Assembly (NCBI GenBank): GCA_009937615.1
Contig: JAACFB010000004.1
Span: forward strand, 53,347-117,346
Direction: 5' to 3'
From: Gammaproteobacteria bacterium
GTDB lineage: Bacteria; Pseudomonadota; Gammaproteobacteria; Steroidobacterales; Woeseiaceae
Length of the DNA stretch: 64,000 nucleotides
Of this stretch, positions 42,988 through 50,834 are shown in pieces. The notes beneath the pieces are model-generated. The model worked only from the letters and a program-made list of their open reading frames with translations. It was not told the DNA's origin and made no database searches. Position 1 is the first letter of the stretch, and every line of letters begins with the position of its first letter. The translations under genes were made by a program, and so were the position numbers.

Positions 42988-43425
42988 TTACTGCTCGTCC
43001 CGCGACGTTAATTGGCTGACCCGTCGACGCACGGCTTCTGCCGGCACGAACAGCTGTTCGAGAAGGTACTTCCTGAACGTTGGTTCGAAAGGCTGCTCCG
43101 CAGCGGATTCGGCCATGCAGGTCAGCCACTGATCGCGCTCCGGCGTCGCGATCGCCAGGTGCTCGTGGATGCGCGGGATGCTGATGCCGCCGTATTTCTC
43201 GTGGTACAGCTTGGGTCCGCCGAGCCAGCCGCACAGGAATCGCGCGAGCTTGTCGCGCGATTCGTCCTTATCCTCGGGATGCATCGCATAGATCGTGGCA
43301 AAGCGCGGGTCGCTGCTCATGCGATCGAAGAACGTATCGACGAGCCTGCGGATGCCCGCTTCACCGCCGGCAGCTCGAAATGAGGCGTCGCCAATGCCGT
43401 AGTTGTGATCTTCGTTGCTTGTCAT
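42988..43425 (-). CDS. Group II truncated hemoglobin
   Basis: About 145 residues from the ATG at 43425; a start a few residues upstream (MEAM) is equally possible. The group II truncated-globin pattern is clear: SFRAAGGEAGIRRLVDTFFDRMSSDPRFATIYAMHPED, then KLARFLCGWLGGPKLYHEKYG, and the proximal-His block IHEHLAIATPERDQWLTCM. These small heme proteins bind O2 or NO and are tied to oxidative or nitrosative stress. The neighbours give no hint of a specific partner. Confidence 0.92.
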   Translation of the reverse strand: MTSNEDHNYGIGDASFRAAGGEAGIRRLVDTFFDRMSSDPRFATIYAMHPEDKDESRDKLARFLCGWLGGPKLYHEKYGGISIPRIHEHLAIATPERDQWLTCMAESAAEQPFEPTFRKYLLEQLFVPAEAVRRRVSQLTSRDEQ

Positions 43426-43515
43426 AGCCTCCATTGTACGACTGTTCGCATCCATTAAGTTGCGCCAGGTGCGTAATACGCCCAAAGTAGAGCACCTCTT
43501 TACCCTGGACCCGCC

Positions 43516-44166
43516 GTGCTACCCAAACTGAGCGCCATCGAAGCCCGCGTTATCGGCTGCCTTATCGAAAAATCCGTCTTTACGCCGGATCAATATCCTT
43601 TGACGCTGAACGCGTTGACCAACGCCTGCAATCAGAAGTCAGCGCGTGACCCGGTCATGAACCTCACCCCCGGTGAGGTACAGCAGACCATCCGCCTGCT
43701 CGAAGCCAAACATCTCGTGCGCACGGATGAGAACTTCAAGAGCCGAACCGAAAAATACTCTCAGCGCTTTTGCAATACGCGTTACAGCAACATTCAACTC
43801 GACGACGCCCAGCGTGCCATTGTCTGCCTGTTGTTGCTGCGCGGACCGCAGACGCCGGGCGAGCTCCGGGCACGCAGCGGACGCCTGCACCCGTTTGTCG
43901 ACAACGATGAGGTTGTCATCGCGATTACGGGTTTGATCGAGCGCGAGGGCGAGCCGATGCTCGTTAAGCTGCCCAGATCCGCGGGTCGCAAGGATTCAGA
44001 GTACATGCACCTGTTTTCGGGGCCTGTCGATATTGACGCGCACGCCGTGAAGACACAGGCCTCAAAAGCTCCGGCCTCGCCGGGGCGGGTCAGCGTCACG
44101 GAACTCGCGGAGCGGGTGAGCAGGCTCGAGGCCGAAGTCGCCAGCCTGAAAGAGCAACTGGGCTAG
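43516..44166 (+). CDS. yceH: UPF0502 (YceH/DUF480) family protein
   Basis: 216 residues from a GTG start. The YceH start KLSAIEARVIGCLIEKSVFTPDQYPLTLNAL is unmistakable, followed by NQKSARDPVMNLTPGEVQQ, QRFCNTRYSN and LLLRGPQTPGELRARSGRLHPF, forming two winged-helix domains. The C-terminus is a coiled coil (RVSRLEAEVASLKEQL). The function is unknown, and the fold suggests nucleic-acid binding. It diverges from the truncated globin gene. Confidence 0.95.
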   Translation: MLPKLSAIEARVIGCLIEKSVFTPDQYPLTLNALTNACNQKSARDPVMNLTPGEVQQTIRLLEAKHLVRTDENFKSRTEKYSQRFCNTRYSNIQLDDAQRAIVCLLLLRGPQTPGELRARSGRLHPFVDNDEVVIAITGLIEREGEPMLVKLPRSAGRKDSEYMHLFSGPVDIDAHAVKTQASKAPASPGRVSVTELAERVSRLEAEVASLKEQLG

Positions 44167-44186
44167 GTGACGCCGGCCGTCGTCGG

Positions 44187-44381
44187 TCAACCGACCGAGC
44201 AGGTCATATCCTGCCCGCAACACAGCGGCGACTTGATCTTGCCGTGGCCGTTCGGGCATTTCGAGATCTGCACGGACGAACCGTTATCCAGTTCCAGCGA
44301 GTCGTTTTCCAGAGGTGCGTCGCAGTGACCGCAGGTCGCGTTCACGCTCATGCCGCACTTATCGCATTCGTACGTTGCCAT
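44187..44381 (-). CDS. Small zinc-ribbon-like protein
   Basis: 64 residues from the ATG at 44381, with GGAG 7 nt upstream; upstream in-frame codons are not part of the gene. The cysteine pattern is CDKCGMSV, CGHCDAPL, then KCPNGHG and CCGQDMTC, giving two zinc-knuckle-like sites. Similar tiny proteins are annotated as zinc ribbon or 'rubredoxin-like' in many proteobacteria, without a known role. It lies between convergent yceH and the psuG end. Confidence 0.82.
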   Translation of the reverse strand: MATYECDKCGMSVNATCGHCDAPLENDSLELDNGSSVQISKCPNGHGKIKSPLCCGQDMTCSVG

Positions 44382-44469
44382 TCTTGAACTCCTCTCCAGC
44401 AATTTAGAATCAATTGACTTTTCAGTGTTGCAGAATAACGCATTCCGAACCGCAAAAAAGGCTGTCGGG

Positions 44470-45399
44470 CTAATCTGCCGCAAACTCCGCGGCGATCGCT
44501 GCCGCAATGCGCGCGTTGTTGATCACGAGCTGAATATTCGCCTCGAGGCTGCGGCCGTCCGTACGCTCGGCGATTCGCGAGAGCAGGTAGGGCGTCGTAT
44601 CTTTCCCCATAATGCCCTCGAGACGCATCGCGGCAATGGCTTCATCGATGATGCCGTCGATAGCGTCGGCGGCGAGTGCGTGTTCTTCGGGTATCGGCAC
44701 GGCAATCACGAGACCGCCGTCGAGCCCGAGGCTCCACTTCACCTTCATCGCGGCAGCCGCATCGGCGGCGGAGTCGACCCGGTAGTCCACGGAAAAGTCG
44801 CTGCTGCGCGTGTAGAACGCCGGTAGGGTATCGGTCTGAAAGCCCGCGACGGGAACGCCCTGGGTCTCGAGGTATTCAAGCGTGCGGCCGATGTCCAGCA
44901 CCGATTTGATGCCGGCGCACACGACGGCGACATTGGTCCGGCCGAGTTCTTCGAGGTCAGCCGATACGTCCATCGTGTCTTCGACGCCTCGGTGCACGCC
45001 GCCGATGCCGCCGGTTGCGAAAACCCGGATACCGGCCAGCGCCGCAATGATCATCGTGGCGGCAACTGTCGTTGCGCCGTCTTCTTTGCGCGCGACGACA
45101 AAGGGCAGATCGCGACGACTGCATTTGATGATGCCCGCGCCGCGTTTGCCGATATGCTGAATCTCGTCTCGTGATAGCCCGACCTTGAGCCTGCCGCCGA
45201 GAATCGCGATCGTTGCGGGTATGGCACCGGCTTCACGCACGGCCGCCTCGACGGCCGCGGCTGTCTCGATATTGCGCGGGTAGGGCATGCCGTGACTGAT
45301 GATCGTGGACTCGAGTGCAACGACGGGCCGACCTTTCGACAGCGCGCCGGCGACCTCGGGCGCAATGTCCAGGTGCTCGCCGAATTGTTTACCTGGCAT
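44470..45399 (-). CDS. psuG: Pseudouridine-5'-phosphate glycosidase
   Basis: 309 residues, the normal PsuG length. Hallmarks are ALESTIISHGMPYPRN, the substrate Lys region GLSRDEI, KCSRRDLP, TTVAATMIIAALAGIRVFATGGIGGVHRG, and NIQLVINNARIAAAIA at the end. It splits pseudouridine 5'-phosphate to ribose 5-phosphate and uracil. The gene overlaps the upstream kinase by 11 bp, so kinase and glycosidase form the two-step pseudouridine salvage operon. Confidence 0.96.
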   Translation of the reverse strand: MPGKQFGEHLDIAPEVAGALSKGRPVVALESTIISHGMPYPRNIETAAAVEAAVREAGAIPATIAILGGRLKVGLSRDEIQHIGKRGAGIIKCSRRDLPFVVARKEDGATTVAATMIIAALAGIRVFATGGIGGVHRGVEDTMDVSADLEELGRTNVAVVCAGIKSVLDIGRTLEYLETQGVPVAGFQTDTLPAFYTRSSDFSVDYRVDSAADAAAAMKVKWSLGLDGGLVIAVPIPEEHALAADAIDGIIDEAIAAMRLEGIMGKDTTPYLLSRIAERTDGRSLEANIQLVINNARIAAAIAAEFAAD

Positions 45400-46489
45400 G
45401 CTGGGCCTCGATGGCGCGGTTGACGGCGCTGAGCGTCAGGGCCGGGTTGTTCGTCGCCGGATGCGACACCGTGATATCCGCTGCCGCAAGCGCAAATGAC
45501 AGGGTCTTGTCCAGCGGCAGGTCCGCCAGCCACGCGTAGGCGAGCCCGGCGAGAAACGCGTCGCCCGCGCCGCCGGCGTTAAGCACCTCGCGCTTCGTGC
45601 CCCTCGGTTTCTCGACTCCGTAGCGGTTTCCGGTACTGTAGAACACGCCCTGGTCGCCACGGGTGACGAACACGCGCGCGACGCCGCGGGAGTGCAAATG
45701 ATCTGCAAGACGGCGCAATTGGGCCTGCGTTCGCGCCTCGAGACCGGTTAATGCCTCGGCTTCGGTTCTGCTGGTTTTCAGCGTGTGGATCGACGACAGG
45801 TAGGGCTCCAGGCGCACCGCCTTGGTCGTGGAGACTGTATCCGCGAAGATTGTCCGCTCAGCGAACATGCCCGTGAGCCAGGCGAGGGTATCGTCGGGGA
45901 GATTGGTATCGAGGACGAGCAGCGCGGACCGCTCCAGCATGGCCTGCTGCGGCCGCAGACGCTCGGCGCTGAGTTCGTCGATGATGCCCATGTCGGCAAT
46001 GGCCACCTGCATGTCACCCGTATTATCCACGACCGAGAGGTACGTCGAGGTCGGCAATGACGCGAACTCGTGAACATACCGAACGTCGATGCCGGCCTCG
46101 CGCGATAGCCGCATCAGCATCTCTCCGTGCTGATCGTTGCCGACCGCTGAAATCAGCCGGCAATCCACGCCGAGCCGGGCCAGGTTTTCGGCGACGTTGC
46201 GCGCAACGCCGCCGGCCGCGGTGTGCACGGTGCCCGGGTTCGAGTCGTGTGCCCGCAGCGCCTTACTCGACTTGCCGTGAATGTCGATATTCGCGCCGCC
46301 GATGACCGTGACGAACGGTGCGTCGCTCAGCACGTAACCCCGGCCCTTGATCAGGCCCTTGTTGGTCAGGTTCATGATATGCCCGGCCACGGCTGAGCGG
46401 CTGATGCCGAGTCGGGCTGCGATCGCCTGCTGTGGCAGCATCGGGTCCTCGCGGATCAGTTCGAGGATCTGTTGTTCGCGGCTCGTCAT
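45389..46489 (-). CDS. psuK: Pseudouridine kinase with N-terminal winged helix (PfkB family)
   Basis: 366 residues from the ATG at 46489. An N-terminal helix-turn-helix (SREQQILELIREDPMLPQQAIAARLGISRSAVAGHIMNL) precedes a PfkB ribokinase-type domain with FVTVIGGANIDIHG, TAAGGVARNVAENLARLG and the C-terminal NAGGAGDAFLAG anion hole with catalytic Asp. E. coli YeiI has the same HTH-PfkB layout. It makes pseudouridine 5'-phosphate for PsuG, and the HTH suggests it also regulates its own operon in response to substrate. Confidence 0.93.
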   Translation of the reverse strand: MTSREQQILELIREDPMLPQQAIAARLGISRSAVAGHIMNLTNKGLIKGRGYVLSDAPFVTVIGGANIDIHGKSSKALRAHDSNPGTVHTAAGGVARNVAENLARLGVDCRLISAVGNDQHGEMLMRLSREAGIDVRYVHEFASLPTSTYLSVVDNTGDMQVAIADMGIIDELSAERLRPQQAMLERSALLVLDTNLPDDTLAWLTGMFAERTIFADTVSTTKAVRLEPYLSSIHTLKTSRTEAEALTGLEARTQAQLRRLADHLHSRGVARVFVTRGDQGVFYSTGNRYGVEKPRGTKREVLNAGGAGDAFLAGLAYAWLADLPLDKTLSFALAAADITVSHPATNNPALTLSAVNRAIEAQHAR

Positions 46490-46642
46490 AATAAACAAAG
46501 GTTAGTTTAATAAACATTTGTTGGCAATGTTCGGGCACCGCTTATTGAGCACAAGGCCCGAAAAGCAAGAAATCGAGGGGGGGGTCGAAATGACCTTTTG
46601 GGAATGAATGAATCTGACGCTTCGTCATGGACCCCGCTATTA

Positions 46643-47296
46643 TCAGCTGCGTTTCCTGTCCAGCCAGAACGCAATTGCGGCAAACACAAGGTATGCTGAG
46701 AGTGCGGACGCTGCGAGCGCCACCTTGCTGTCACCGCCCAGCGGGCCGAAGATGTTGACGATGTTGACCAGCAAAAGGAAGACAACGAATACGCCCATTC
46801 CGTACTTACCGCCGGTCGTCGAGGCTGACGTTGACTTCAGGTAAAGCCAAAGGGCCCCGAGCAGTAAGACCGCCTCGAGCACGTAAGTCGCGATAGCGTT
46901 ATTCCAAAGCCCGAAACCGAGCTTGACGGAAGCGTCGCTCCATAGAGGCAGGTCGGGCGTATGCACAACCAGGTCGAGCACCCAATGCGAAAATACGGCG
47001 AGCCCGACAACGAGCGCAACCGACTGGCGCTTAACGAACACCCATCGAAAAATCGCGTAGGCTGCAACGGCCCATAGCAAACTCGCCAGGAGACTGTGCG
47101 TATATGGCATGTACTCGAGCTGAAAATGGGTTGAAGCGGTGTAGTTCTCGATGATGTTGATGCGCTCGATACCAAGCAGCACAAACGGGAAAAACACGAT
47201 ATCGACGAGTTGAACGCCCAGAAACAGAATACCCAGTGAGGCTCTTTTTTCGAATTTCTTCAGGGCCAGGCTGGCGGCGTAGTGGCCGACGAACAT
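46643..47296 (-). CDS. Polytopic membrane protein of unknown function
   Basis: 217 residues from the ATG at 47296, chosen because GAGGAG lies 6 nt upstream. Five or six hydrophobic segments (LGILFLGVQLVDIVFFPFVLLG, LLASLLWAVAAYAIF, VALVVGLAVFSHWVLDLVVH, YVLEAVLLLGALWLYL, VFVVFLLLVNIVNIFGPL). His residues in MFVGHYAASLALKK, YMPYTHSLLAS and FSHWVLDLVVH resemble the metal-dependent YdjM-type membrane hydrolases with scattered His/Asp. The activity is unproven. Confidence 0.8.
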   Translation of the reverse strand: MFVGHYAASLALKKFEKRASLGILFLGVQLVDIVFFPFVLLGIERINIIENYTASTHFQLEYMPYTHSLLASLLWAVAAYAIFRWVFVKRQSVALVVGLAVFSHWVLDLVVHTPDLPLWSDASVKLGFGLWNNAIATYVLEAVLLLGALWLYLKSTSASTTGGKYGMGVFVVFLLLVNIVNIFGPLGGDSKVALAASALSAYLVFAAIAFWLDRKRS

Positions 47297-47478
47297 AAGT
47301 GTCTCCTCACTGGTTGCGAATGACAGTACCCGAATGTTTATGACGATACCGAGTTTGACTATGCTCACTGGCAGCGGTGATTTGCAATCAACTGGCAGCA
47401 AATAGTGTACTTGCCGACCGGAAAGACTGGGAAAAAGCTCCAAATAGCGGCATTCTGCGCATCTCAGCAATGTTCAAC

Positions 47479-47555
47479 GCGCCCGTAGCTCAGTTGGATA
47501 GAGTACCTGGCTTCGAACCAGGTGGTCGGAGGTTCGAATCCTTCCGGGCGCGCCA
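47479..47555 (+). tRNA. tRNA-Arg (anticodon UCG)
   Basis: The full cloverleaf is visible: acceptor GCGCCCG/CGGGCGC, D arm GCTC...GAGT, anticodon stem CCTGG/CCAGG with loop CTTCGAA (anticodon TCG), T arm GGAGG-TTCGAAT-CCTTC, discriminator G and encoded CCA. It reads CGA/CGN arginine codons. A 21-bp copy of its 3' end occurs downstream at 47701, suggesting use as an integration site or a tandem tRNA remnant. Confidence 0.97.
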
Positions 47556-47561
47556 AATGAC

Positions 47562-47588
47562 AAAGGGTCCCCATCGGGGGCCCTTTTT
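47562..47588 (+). terminator. Intrinsic terminator of the tRNA-Arg gene
   Basis: AAAGGG-T-CCCC (47562-47572), loop ATC, GGGGG-CCCTTT (47576-47586) followed by a run of T, 7 nt after the encoded CCA. Confidence 0.88.
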
Positions 47589-47700
47589 CATTTTGTGTGT
47601 CTGGACTGAGACGAGGATCTCTGTTCGACAAAACGCGTCAGCGTTTTGGACGCCGCCGGCGCCCCGCAGGGGTGAAGATCGCCCAAAGGCGATCTGAATC

Positions 47701-47721
47701 AATCCTTCCGGGCGCGCCAAA
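47701..47721. repeat. 21-bp direct copy of the tRNA-Arg 3' end (att-like or tRNA remnant)
   Basis: Positions 47701-47721 are identical to 47537-47557, which covers the T-arm 3' side, acceptor strand, CCA and two following A. Between the copies lie 143 bp with three short palindromes (CAAAACGC/GCGTTTTG, CCCC/GGGG and GATCGCC/GGCGATC). A duplicated tRNA end is the classic footprint of site-specific integration, but decay of a second tandem tRNA is equally possible. Confidence 0.7.
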
Positions 47722-47725
47722 AAGA

Positions 47726-47754
47726 GAACAGGCCCTCCGTGCGAGGGCCTGTTC
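47726..47754 (+). terminator. 12-bp perfect hairpin after the tRNA 3'-end copy
   Basis: GAACAGGCCCTC (47726-47737) pairs perfectly with GAGGGCCTGTTC (47743-47754), followed by a weak GATTTC. As after the real tRNA, it starts a few bases past the duplicated CCA, so the copy keeps a terminator of its own. Confidence 0.7.
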
Positions 47755-47770
47755 GATTTCTACCTGCCTG

Positions 47771-47799
47771 AACGTCCGCTACCGGAGAAAGCGGACGTT
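47771..47799. repeat. Palindromic member of the AGCGGACRTT intergenic repeat family
   Basis: AACGTCCGCT (47771-47780) and AGCGGACGTT (47790-47799) are a perfect 10-bp inverted repeat with a 9-nt loop. The AAGCGGAC half matches the conserved 3' part of the degenerate repeats found from 48.5 to 61.9 kb, making this the leftmost relative of that family. Confidence 0.6.
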
Positions 47800-47978
47800 G
47801 GGTTGATTTAACGCGAGTGCTTTTCAGGCTTGTGAAAAAAAGCCAAAGTCTATCTAACGCTTTGTGCTGCCGTACTGCTGTGGGCTCTATCCCGAGCCAG
47901 AACAATTAAGCGGAAATCTTTCAGAGCCAAGCAAAACCAGGAGGCGGTAATCCACGAGCCGCCGATGATCAGCTTGTT

Positions 47979-48431
47979 CTATTCCAGCGCTGACCCGTCC
48001 TCTGAGTAAATGACCCAGAGCTTGGTGTAGCCGTCGGTTTCCCAGATACCGGTCCATTCCTTAGGGATAGTCACGGCTTCGCCCGCATTGATTACCTGTG
48101 CGGTGCCATCCGATGAGGTTAGCGTTACGCTGCCTTCCAGGAAATACATGAATTCGTCAACACCGTAGGGCTCGTTAATGTCGAAACGCACTTTTCCGGA
48201 GCGGTACATGCCTGAAGCGAACCTCTTGTCGCTCGACATCAGGGAAGTGACGTCTAGCGTAACGTTGCCGTTCTCGTGCGTCGTTTCGATCATGTCCGGG
48301 CGGTCAAATATGGCGCCGGCAACTTCTTCCTTGCTGATCTTGGCCGGCTCGAAGATTTTGTGAGAATCTGCGAATAAGGAGCCAGTCAGTGACGCGCAGC
48401 CAACGGCGAGAATCAGTATTTTTCCAGTCAT
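47979..48431 (-). CDS. Exported single-domain cupin
   Basis: 150 residues. A signal peptide (ILILAVGCASLTGSLFA, cleavage before DSHK) is followed by one cupin of the DUF861/ureidoglycine-aminohydrolase type: YGVDEFMYFLEGSVTLTSSDG and INAGEAVTIPKEWTGIWETDGYTKLWVIY. Those proteins are usually cytoplasmic, so export is notable. The metal-binding His set is poor (mostly Glu and Trp), so it may be a binding rather than a catalytic protein. Confidence 0.82.
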   Translation of the reverse strand: MTGKILILAVGCASLTGSLFADSHKIFEPAKISKEEVAGAIFDRPDMIETTHENGNVTLDVTSLMSSDKRFASGMYRSGKVRFDINEPYGVDEFMYFLEGSVTLTSSDGTAQVINAGEAVTIPKEWTGIWETDGYTKLWVIYSEDGSALE

Positions 48432-48568
48432 CCGCGATTTCCCTCGGGGTAGATGTACTCAAGATGCAATCGTACCGTTCATTACGGTTCGATTCGAGCC
48501 GGTATAACGGTTTGGCATCGGCTGGAGCAATAGCGACAGGCCGCTCGGGCTTTCCAACTCAAACGGGG

Positions 48569-48618
48569 CATTCAGCTGAATCAGCCCTGAAGGACCGTTT
48601 TTGACTCAAAGCGGACAT
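48569..48618. repeat. Intergenic repeat copy A (before riboswitch 3)
   Basis: Matches the family consensus CATTCGGCT...CCTGAAG.ACCG...TTGAC-CAAAGCGGACAT. It sits 13 bp before the CCAGAATTGAC promoter box of riboswitch 3. Confidence 0.7.
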
Positions 48619-48631
48619 CACTTGGTATTTT

Positions 48632-48666
48632 CCAGAATTGACTGTTTCCCGAAAGGGAGCACACTG
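48632..48666 (+). promoter_or_regulatory. Conserved promoter box of riboswitch 3
   Basis: CCAGAATTGAC (48632-48642) recurs exactly before riboswitches 4 and 5 at nearly the same distance (48 nt) from the GGCAAA of the aptamer. TTGACT can be the -35. The -10 about 17 nt later (ACACTG or CACACT) is poor. Confidence 0.6.
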
Positions 48667-48672
48667 CTTTTT

Positions 48673-48775
48673 TGAAAACGGCAAATCTGGCGAAAGCCAG
48701 AGACGCAAAGCCACGGGTCCTCGCTTCCTACGCGACCCTTGTTGCCACGAAGGACCGCAAGACCGCCGGGCTGCC
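48673..48775 (+). promoter_or_regulatory. Cyclic-di-GMP-I riboswitch 3
   Basis: ACGGCAAATC, P2 TCTGGC-GAAA-GCCAGA, GAGACGCAAAGCCACGGGTC and the closing GACCGCCGGGCTGCC are all canonical. P3 is enlarged: two nested hairpins (TCGC/GCGA and CTTG/CAAG) sit between GGTC and GACC. The aptamer ends about 60 nt before the ATG of an unrecognised gene at 48837. Confidence 0.94.
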
Positions 48776-48836
48776 GAGGTAGTGGTCCAGGCGGCGATCA
48801 GTTTCCTCGCGTTTCCAGCCGCAAAGGAATTTGGTC

Positions 48837-49343
48837 ATGCCTCTTCATCTGGTGCCTTTAGATCTTCTCGAAAGGCTGCAAAGCTACAGTTCTGTGCTGA
48901 TCGTTTCGTGCCCAGTTTGCCCGCCGGCAAGCGTGGCGAGTGATAACAACGCACCGCTCATTGAGTTCTTCAAACACGGCATCCAGACGCCAGCCTACGA
49001 AGAATACCTGGATGAACTTCGCGAGTCTCTGGAACGCGAAGGGGTCAGAACGGGTTTCTTCACTAGTTATTTACCCTGCCCAACAACCTGCATGTGGTCG
49101 GCTGGACAGCGTAATCGCCTGCAGAAGCGAGCCAGGGAATACGATGCGGCTCTCGTCATGGGATGCACATCGGCACAATCTACCGTCGAAGAGACGCTCA
49201 AAGACACGGATTGCGAAGCAATTCTGGGGATGCGGTTGGCTGGAATCATTAACGCAAAACTCAAATTCGAATTCCCTCTAAATGTCATGCTCGACAGCCC
49301 ACGTTTAGTGGGCGCAATTGAGCGAGTGGAACACGCACGATAG
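48837..49343 (+). CDS. Cys-rich protein of unknown function, c-di-GMP riboswitch-controlled
   Basis: 168 residues from the ATG at 48837 (AAAGGA 8 nt upstream). No signal peptide. Six Cys lie in VSCPVCPP (near 24-27), LPCPTTCMW (near 80-84), GCTSAQ and DTDCEA, an arrangement that could hold an Fe-S cluster or metal. The C-terminal half (ALVMGCTSAQSTVEETL, LGMRLAGIINAKLKFEF) looks like a Rossmann-like alpha/beta end. I do not recognise the family. It is followed after 17 bp by a small membrane protein gene, probably in one transcript. Confidence 0.75.
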   Translation: MPLHLVPLDLLERLQSYSSVLIVSCPVCPPASVASDNNAPLIEFFKHGIQTPAYEEYLDELRESLEREGVRTGFFTSYLPCPTTCMWSAGQRNRLQKRAREYDAALVMGCTSAQSTVEETLKDTDCEAILGMRLAGIINAKLKFEFPLNVMLDSPRLVGAIERVEHAR

Positions 49344-49360
49344 ATCAGGAGTGCCAAAAG

Positions 49361-49579
49361 ATGTGTTTCTTCTTCAGTTTTATGCCGGCGACGTTCTGGT
49401 TTGTGATCGGATACTTTGTTCTGTTTTCGTCAACCAAGGTTGAAGGATCGGTAAGGGCGTTGGGGCGGGGGCTCTCGATCTGGATATTCCTTGTGGCTGG
49501 GTTCATCGTGGTGGCGGGTGCGTACATCACTCTGAGCGGAATGTGTTCTATTGACGCCATTTTGAATTGCGTCAAATGA
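49361..49579 (+). CDS. Small two-helix membrane protein
   Basis: 72 residues with two hydrophobic segments (SFMPATFWFVIGYFVLF and SIWIFLVAGFIVVAGAYITL) joined by a short basic loop, so an inner-membrane hairpin is likely. AGGAG lies about 9 nt before the ATG. It directly follows the Cys-rich riboswitch-controlled gene and is probably its partner. No family recognised. Confidence 0.72.
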   Translation: MCFFFSFMPATFWFVIGYFVLFSSTKVEGSVRALGRGLSIWIFLVAGFIVVAGAYITLSGMCSIDAILNCVK

Positions 49580-49659
49580 TTGAGCTTCTTCTCTAAACTA
49601 CGAATGTCAGCTTAAGGCCGAAAGCCGCCGTCAATAAAATGGGGTTCTTGCCTGGTCGA

Positions 49660-49732
49660 GTGTCTGCTTTACACCCAAACCAGTCATTGGACTAAGCTTG
49701 CTCCAAAGAGCCGCTTATGACCTGAAGTGGAT
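49660..49732. repeat. Intergenic repeat copy B
   Basis: GTCTGCTTTACACCCAAAC...GTCATTGGACTAAGC...AGAGCCGCTTATGACC-GAAG follows the consensus through its full ~75 bp. The GTCTGCTTTACACCCAA block is identical to copy G at 58747. Confidence 0.75.
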
Positions 49733-49819
49733 GCTCGCGGGCCCGCAGCCATGAGCTCGTTGCCGGTGCGCGTTCTCGTTGTCGAATGGGTTTTTAGTAC
49801 GGTCGAATAGGAATTTCAG

Positions 49820-50785
49820 ATGAGAATTGTTCACCAGTTTTTGAAGCTAGTATTCATCGCTGCGCTCGCAGTTCAGGCCGGCTGCTCCGACCCTCCGAAA
49901 TCGAATAACACGGCGGCCGCCCTTCCTGGTATTGACGCGCTCGTCAGCGCCCAGTGGCTCAAGGAGCATCTCGGTGATTCCGACCTGGTTGTTCTCGACG
50001 CGACGGTGATTGTTGAGTCAGATGCTGAAGGCAATTTCCGACCAGTTAACGGTCGGGCTAACTACGAAGCGGGTCATATCCCCACGGCGGGTTTTGCCGA
50101 TTTAACTGGCGAGCTCTCCAACGTCGAAAGTCCATTTCAGTTCGGTATGCCGTCTCCCGAGGAATTTGCTGCTGCGATGGGTGCGCTAGGTGTCGGCGAT
50201 GATTCCCGGGTGGTGCTATATGACGATATGGGCTCTTCCTGGGCTGCTCGCGTTTGGTGGATGCTGCGATGGATCGGTTTCGACCGGGCGGCGCTGCTTG
50301 ACGGCGGACTGGATGCCTGGACGACTGCGGGAGGCGAGTTGTCCACGGAACCCGTGCTCCGTAACGCGCGGACTCTTACGGTGAACCTGCGGCCCGAACT
50401 GATCGCGGATCAGGAGGAAGTGCGCGCATCAATCGATAGCGATGCGGTCAACCTCATTGATGCGTTACCCGAGATTCACTACCAGGGCGAATGGACGATG
50501 TACGATCAACCTGGACACATTCCGGGCGCCGTCAACGTCCCAGTTACCTCGCTGTTCGACGAGACCGGCCATTTTCGTCAGGTCGAACAGTTGTCCAAAC
50601 TTTTTATCGGCGATCGAGAGGCACGGACGGTCACCTACTGCGGCGGTGGCATTGCCGCGGCGGCGGATGCTTTTGTATTGACGCGGCTCGGGTTCACCGA
50701 TGTGGCAATTTACGCAGCCTCTCTCGAGGAATGGGCAGCAAATCCTGATAATCCGATGGAAGTCGACCTGGAGAATATTGAGTAG
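49820..50785 (+). CDS. Lipoprotein rhodanese (thiosulfate/mercaptopyruvate sulfurtransferase-like)
   Basis: 321 residues. Lipobox VQAGC (Cys22), then two rhodanese domains. The first (~40-175) has the fingerprints VVLDATVI and YEAGHIPTAGFADL and is inactive (DDMGSS in place of the Cys loop). The second (~195-310) has PGHIPGAVNVP and the active loop with Cys274 (VTYCGGGIAA). Tandem rhodaneses move sulfane sulfur to cyanide or thiols; lipid anchoring places this one in the periplasm. It is monocistronic as far as visible. Confidence 0.92.
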   Translation: MRIVHQFLKLVFIAALAVQAGCSDPPKSNNTAAALPGIDALVSAQWLKEHLGDSDLVVLDATVIVESDAEGNFRPVNGRANYEAGHIPTAGFADLTGELSNVESPFQFGMPSPEEFAAAMGALGVGDDSRVVLYDDMGSSWAARVWWMLRWIGFDRAALLDGGLDAWTTAGGELSTEPVLRNARTLTVNLRPELIADQEEVRASIDSDAVNLIDALPEIHYQGEWTMYDQPGHIPGAVNVPVTSLFDETGHFRQVEQLSKLFIGDREARTVTYCGGGIAAAADAFVLTRLGFTDVAIYAASLEEWAANPDNPMEVDLENIE

Positions 50786-50834
50786 ATTCCGGACTACGCA
50801 GTTGCTCAATAGGACTGGCGGGTCGCAATGGTTG

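Noticed and set aside
47490..47720. A 76-residue minus-strand frame across the tRNA
   Set aside because: Its C-terminal RKDSNLRPPGSKPGT stretch is the antisense translation of tRNA-Arg, a well-known false ORF.
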